A stretch of 64,000 bases of DNA from Gottfriedia luciferensis (lineage in GTDB: Bacteria; Bacillota; Bacilli; Bacillales; Bacillaceae_G): assembly GCF_001712755.1 (NCBI RefSeq), contig NZ_MDKC01000034.1:186001-250000 (forward strand), written 5' to 3'. Shown here one piece after another: positions 62,127 through 64,000 of this stretch (position 1 is its first letter; the number at the start of each line of letters is the position of its first letter). The notes under the pieces were generated by a model. That model searched no databases. It was given only the letters and a program-made list of their open reading frames with translations, and had not been told where the DNA came from. The position numbers and the translations under genes were made by a program.

Positions 62127-64000
62127 TTAGTAGCCTAATAGACTTCCAACCTGATAGATAATTAGCGCTAAGATATACGCAATAACTAGTGCATATCCAA
62201 CTGAGAAATACGTCCATTTAGCTGAACCTGTTTCTTTACGAATTGTCGCAACAGTTGCAAGACATGGTACATACAATAAGACAAATACCATAAAGCTAAA
62301 TGCAGAAAGTGCAGAAAACTGTGTCGACAATATTCCTTGTAAAGAATTTGCATTTGACACGTGATAGATAATATTCATGGCAGATACAACAACCTCTTTA
62401 GCCAAAAATCCTGTTAGTAAAGAAGCACCTGCTTGCCATGTCCCGAACCCTAACGGTGCAAGTATTGGTGTAAGTATTCCGCCAATCATTGCTAAAAAGC
62501 TATCATCCATTGAAACACCTAAACCACTTGGTCCCATATAAGATAATAACCAGATTACTACAGAACCACCAAAAATAAACGTACCTGCTTTTCGAATAAA
62601 TCCTTTACCTTTATCCCATGTGCTTCTAAACAAAGCTTTACCTTGTGGCATACGGTATGGTGGGAGTTCTACAACAAATAATGAAAACTCACCTTTTAAT
62701 ATAGTAGATGAAAAGACCTTAGCTAGTACTAATGCAACAACTATTCCGAGTATATACAGTGAAAAAACAACTATTGCTTGATTTTTCGCAAAAAAAGCGC
62801 CAACGAATAGTGCATATACCGGCAAACGTGCCGAACAAGACATTAATGGTGTTAACAAAATCGTGAGTAGTCTCTCTCTAGGCTGTTCAATCGTTCTAGC
62901 TGCCATAACTCCAGGTACATTACAACCAAATCCAATAATCATTGGAATAAATGCCTTTCCGGTTAAACCAACCATTTCCATCGAACGATCCATTACTAAA
63001 GCCGCTCGCGACATATATCCAAAATCTTCAAGGAATGATATTAGTAAAAACAAAATAAAAATTTGTGGAACAAAGACTAAAACTCCACCAACACCGGCAA
63101 CAATACCATCAAGAACAACTGCTTTTATAAAACCAGATGCATGTATTGCATTTAAGCCGTTTGTTAGCCAGTCTGTTATAGGTCCAGATAAAAACCCATC
63201 TAATGCGTCAGATAAGGGTAAGCCCAACCAATCAAAAGTAAGCTTAAACATTAAAAACATTGTCACTAGGAAAATAGGAATACCCAATATTGGGTGTGTC
63301 ACAAATCGATCAATTCGATCAGTTAACGTAACTGCTTCATTAGATTCTTTCTCCACGGATCTACCAATTAAATTTGAAATGACTTCTTTTCTTACAGAAT
63401 AAATCCATTTTGAAGGTGAGACACCTTGTTCACTGTTTAATTGTTCCTCTGTTGTTTTAATTACTTGGTCAATTTTACTAAAATCGTAGGATGAAGCTAT
63501 AAATTCTATTACCTCTTTATTGCCCTCTAAGATTTGTATTGCAGTCCATCTTTTAGGAATAGATAAAGTTGAAGGTAATAGAGTCATAATATTTTTAATA
63601 CCTTCTTCAATAATTAATCCATAATCAATTTCAAACTCAACTTCAGATTGAGGAATTGTCTCTAATAATTCATTTACCTCGTTTGTTCCCTTACCCGATC
63701 TAGCATCAATTGGAATAACTGGTACTTGTAATATCTTTGAGATACTAGAAGGATCAACTGAAATTCCTCTCCTTTTAGCAACATCAACCATATTTAGACC
63801 AATAATCATTGATTTATTAAACTCTAGAAGTTGAAGTGTGAGCATTAAATTTCTCTCTAATTGAGCAGCGTCAACAATATTAATCATTCCATCAAATGTT
63901 TCATTTACAAAAAAATGTGAAACAACGGCCTCATCTTTTGAAAGAGGGCTTAGAGAATAGATACCTGGTAAATCAATTAGATTTCCAAGTTTATTTTTAA
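62127..64000 (-). CDS. feoB: Ferrous iron transport protein B, 5' end outside window
   Basis: About 624 codons are present; the frame stays open to the right edge. The G domain shows DLPGIYSLSP (G3) and NMVDVAKRRG (G4). The membrane part carries the two Gate domains (GFGCNVPGVMAARTIEQPRERLLTILLTPLMSCSARLPVY and TGFLAKEVVVSAMNIIY). It uses GTP to move Fe2+ across the membrane. feoA and the P-loop should lie just beyond the edge. A Cys-rich partner gene follows. Confidence 0.96.
   Translation of the reverse strand, partial: KNKLGNLIDLPGIYSLSPLSKDEAVVSHFFVNETFDGMINIVDAAQLERNLMLTLQLLEFNKSMIIGLNMVDVAKRRGISVDPSSISKILQVPVIPIDARSGKGTNEVNELLETIPQSEVEFEIDYGLIIEEGIKNIMTLLPSTLSIPKRWTAIQILEGNKEVIEFIASSYDFSKIDQVIKTTEEQLNSEQGVSPSKWIYSVRKEVISNLIGRSVEKESNEAVTLTDRIDRFVTHPILGIPIFLVTMFLMFKLTFDWLGLPLSDALDGFLSGPITDWLTNGLNAIHASGFIKAVVLDGIVAGVGGVLVFVPQIFILFLLISFLEDFGYMSRAALVMDRSMEMVGLTGKAFIPMIIGFGCNVPGVMAARTIEQPRERLLTILLTPLMSCSARLPVYALFVGAFFAKNQAIVVFSLYILGIVVALVLAKVFSSTILKGEFSLFVVELPPYRMPQGKALFRSTWDKGKGFIRKAGTFIFGGSVVIWLLSYMGPSGLGVSMDDSFLAMIGGILTPILAPLGFGTWQAGASLLTGFLAKEVVVSAMNIIYHVSNANSLQGILSTQFSALSAFSFMVFVLLYVPCLATVATIRKETGSAKWTYFSVGYALVIAYILALIIYQVGSLLGY

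Noticed and set aside
62020-62217. 65-codon minus-strand frame between feoB and its partner
   Set aside because: It overlaps both real genes in another frame; the Cys-rich 50-residue frame has the proper start, spacing and family layout.

Overview
The window reads as a chromosomal segment of a low-GC, endospore-former-type Firmicute of the family Bacillaceae. The evidence is gene content and order (rapZ, Nudix, trxB, TPR protein; yvoF-ppaX-yvoD-lgt-hprK; yvlC-yvlD; uvrB-uvrA), strong AGGAGG-type ribosome binding sites, frequent TTG/GTG starts and regulatory RNAs typical of the group (tandem T-boxes, TPP riboswitch). I do not assign a species. Most genes lie on the minus strand.

Layout. 1-14.5 kb is conserved core: rapZ (cut by the left edge), a Nudix hydrolase, thioredoxin reductase, a TPR protein, the yvoF/ppaX/yvoD/lgt/hprK block for envelope and carbon control, yvlCD and the uvrBA excision-repair operon. 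14.7-19.3 kb holds a GntR/ABC transporter operon with a surface protein, then a SigY-like ECF sigma operon. 19.3-22 kb is a quinone/azo-compound detoxification operon under a MarR regulator (mhq-like). 22-25.4 kb has envelope genes (polysaccharide deacetylase, VanZ, a secreted protein, EcsC). At 25.4-25.9 kb lies an array of eight exact-period 52-bp tandem repeats. 25.9-31.1 kb carries three self-contained regulatory modules: an ECF41 sigma factor with its oxidoreductase, a PadR regulator with membrane proteins built from a two-helix repeat, and an Rrf2/YwnA-like regulator with a YwnB-like oxidoreductase.

31-40.7 kb is accessory metabolism: two LysE exporters with an Lrp regulator, a YmaF-like protein, VOC proteins, an FMN reductase, a PanE-like reductase, an AirSR/YhcYZ-like two-component system and acetyltransferases. 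40.8-43.6 kb is phenylalanine hydroxylase behind two tandem tyrosine T-boxes, with a large dispersed-repeat hairpin between T-boxes and gene. Then come bioY with a BirA operator, a DUF2157/GDYXXLXY pair, and a six-gene leucine-degradation operon (acyl-CoA dehydrogenase, biotin carboxylase, biotin carrier, HMG-CoA lyase, enoyl-CoA hydratase, carboxyltransferase; 47.1-53.1 kb). A second tandem array, of about 21 bp period, follows at 53.4-53.6 kb beside a secreted NlpC/P60-like peptidase. The right end has a TetR-controlled operon, the thiamine salvage operon thiD-cytX-thiM-thiE behind a TPP riboswitch, and feoB with its small Cys-rich partner (feoB runs off the right edge).

Several transcription units carry a readable promoter with an operator placed on it: GntR, PadR, TetR and BirA palindromes, plus ECF-type promoters for both sigma factors. 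Nothing in the window looks like a phage, insertion sequence, CRISPR array, tRNA or rRNA. The least explained items are the two tandem arrays, the large hairpin repeat inside the pah leader, the two-helix repeat membrane proteins and the paired surface proteins at 14.8 and 54.8 kb.
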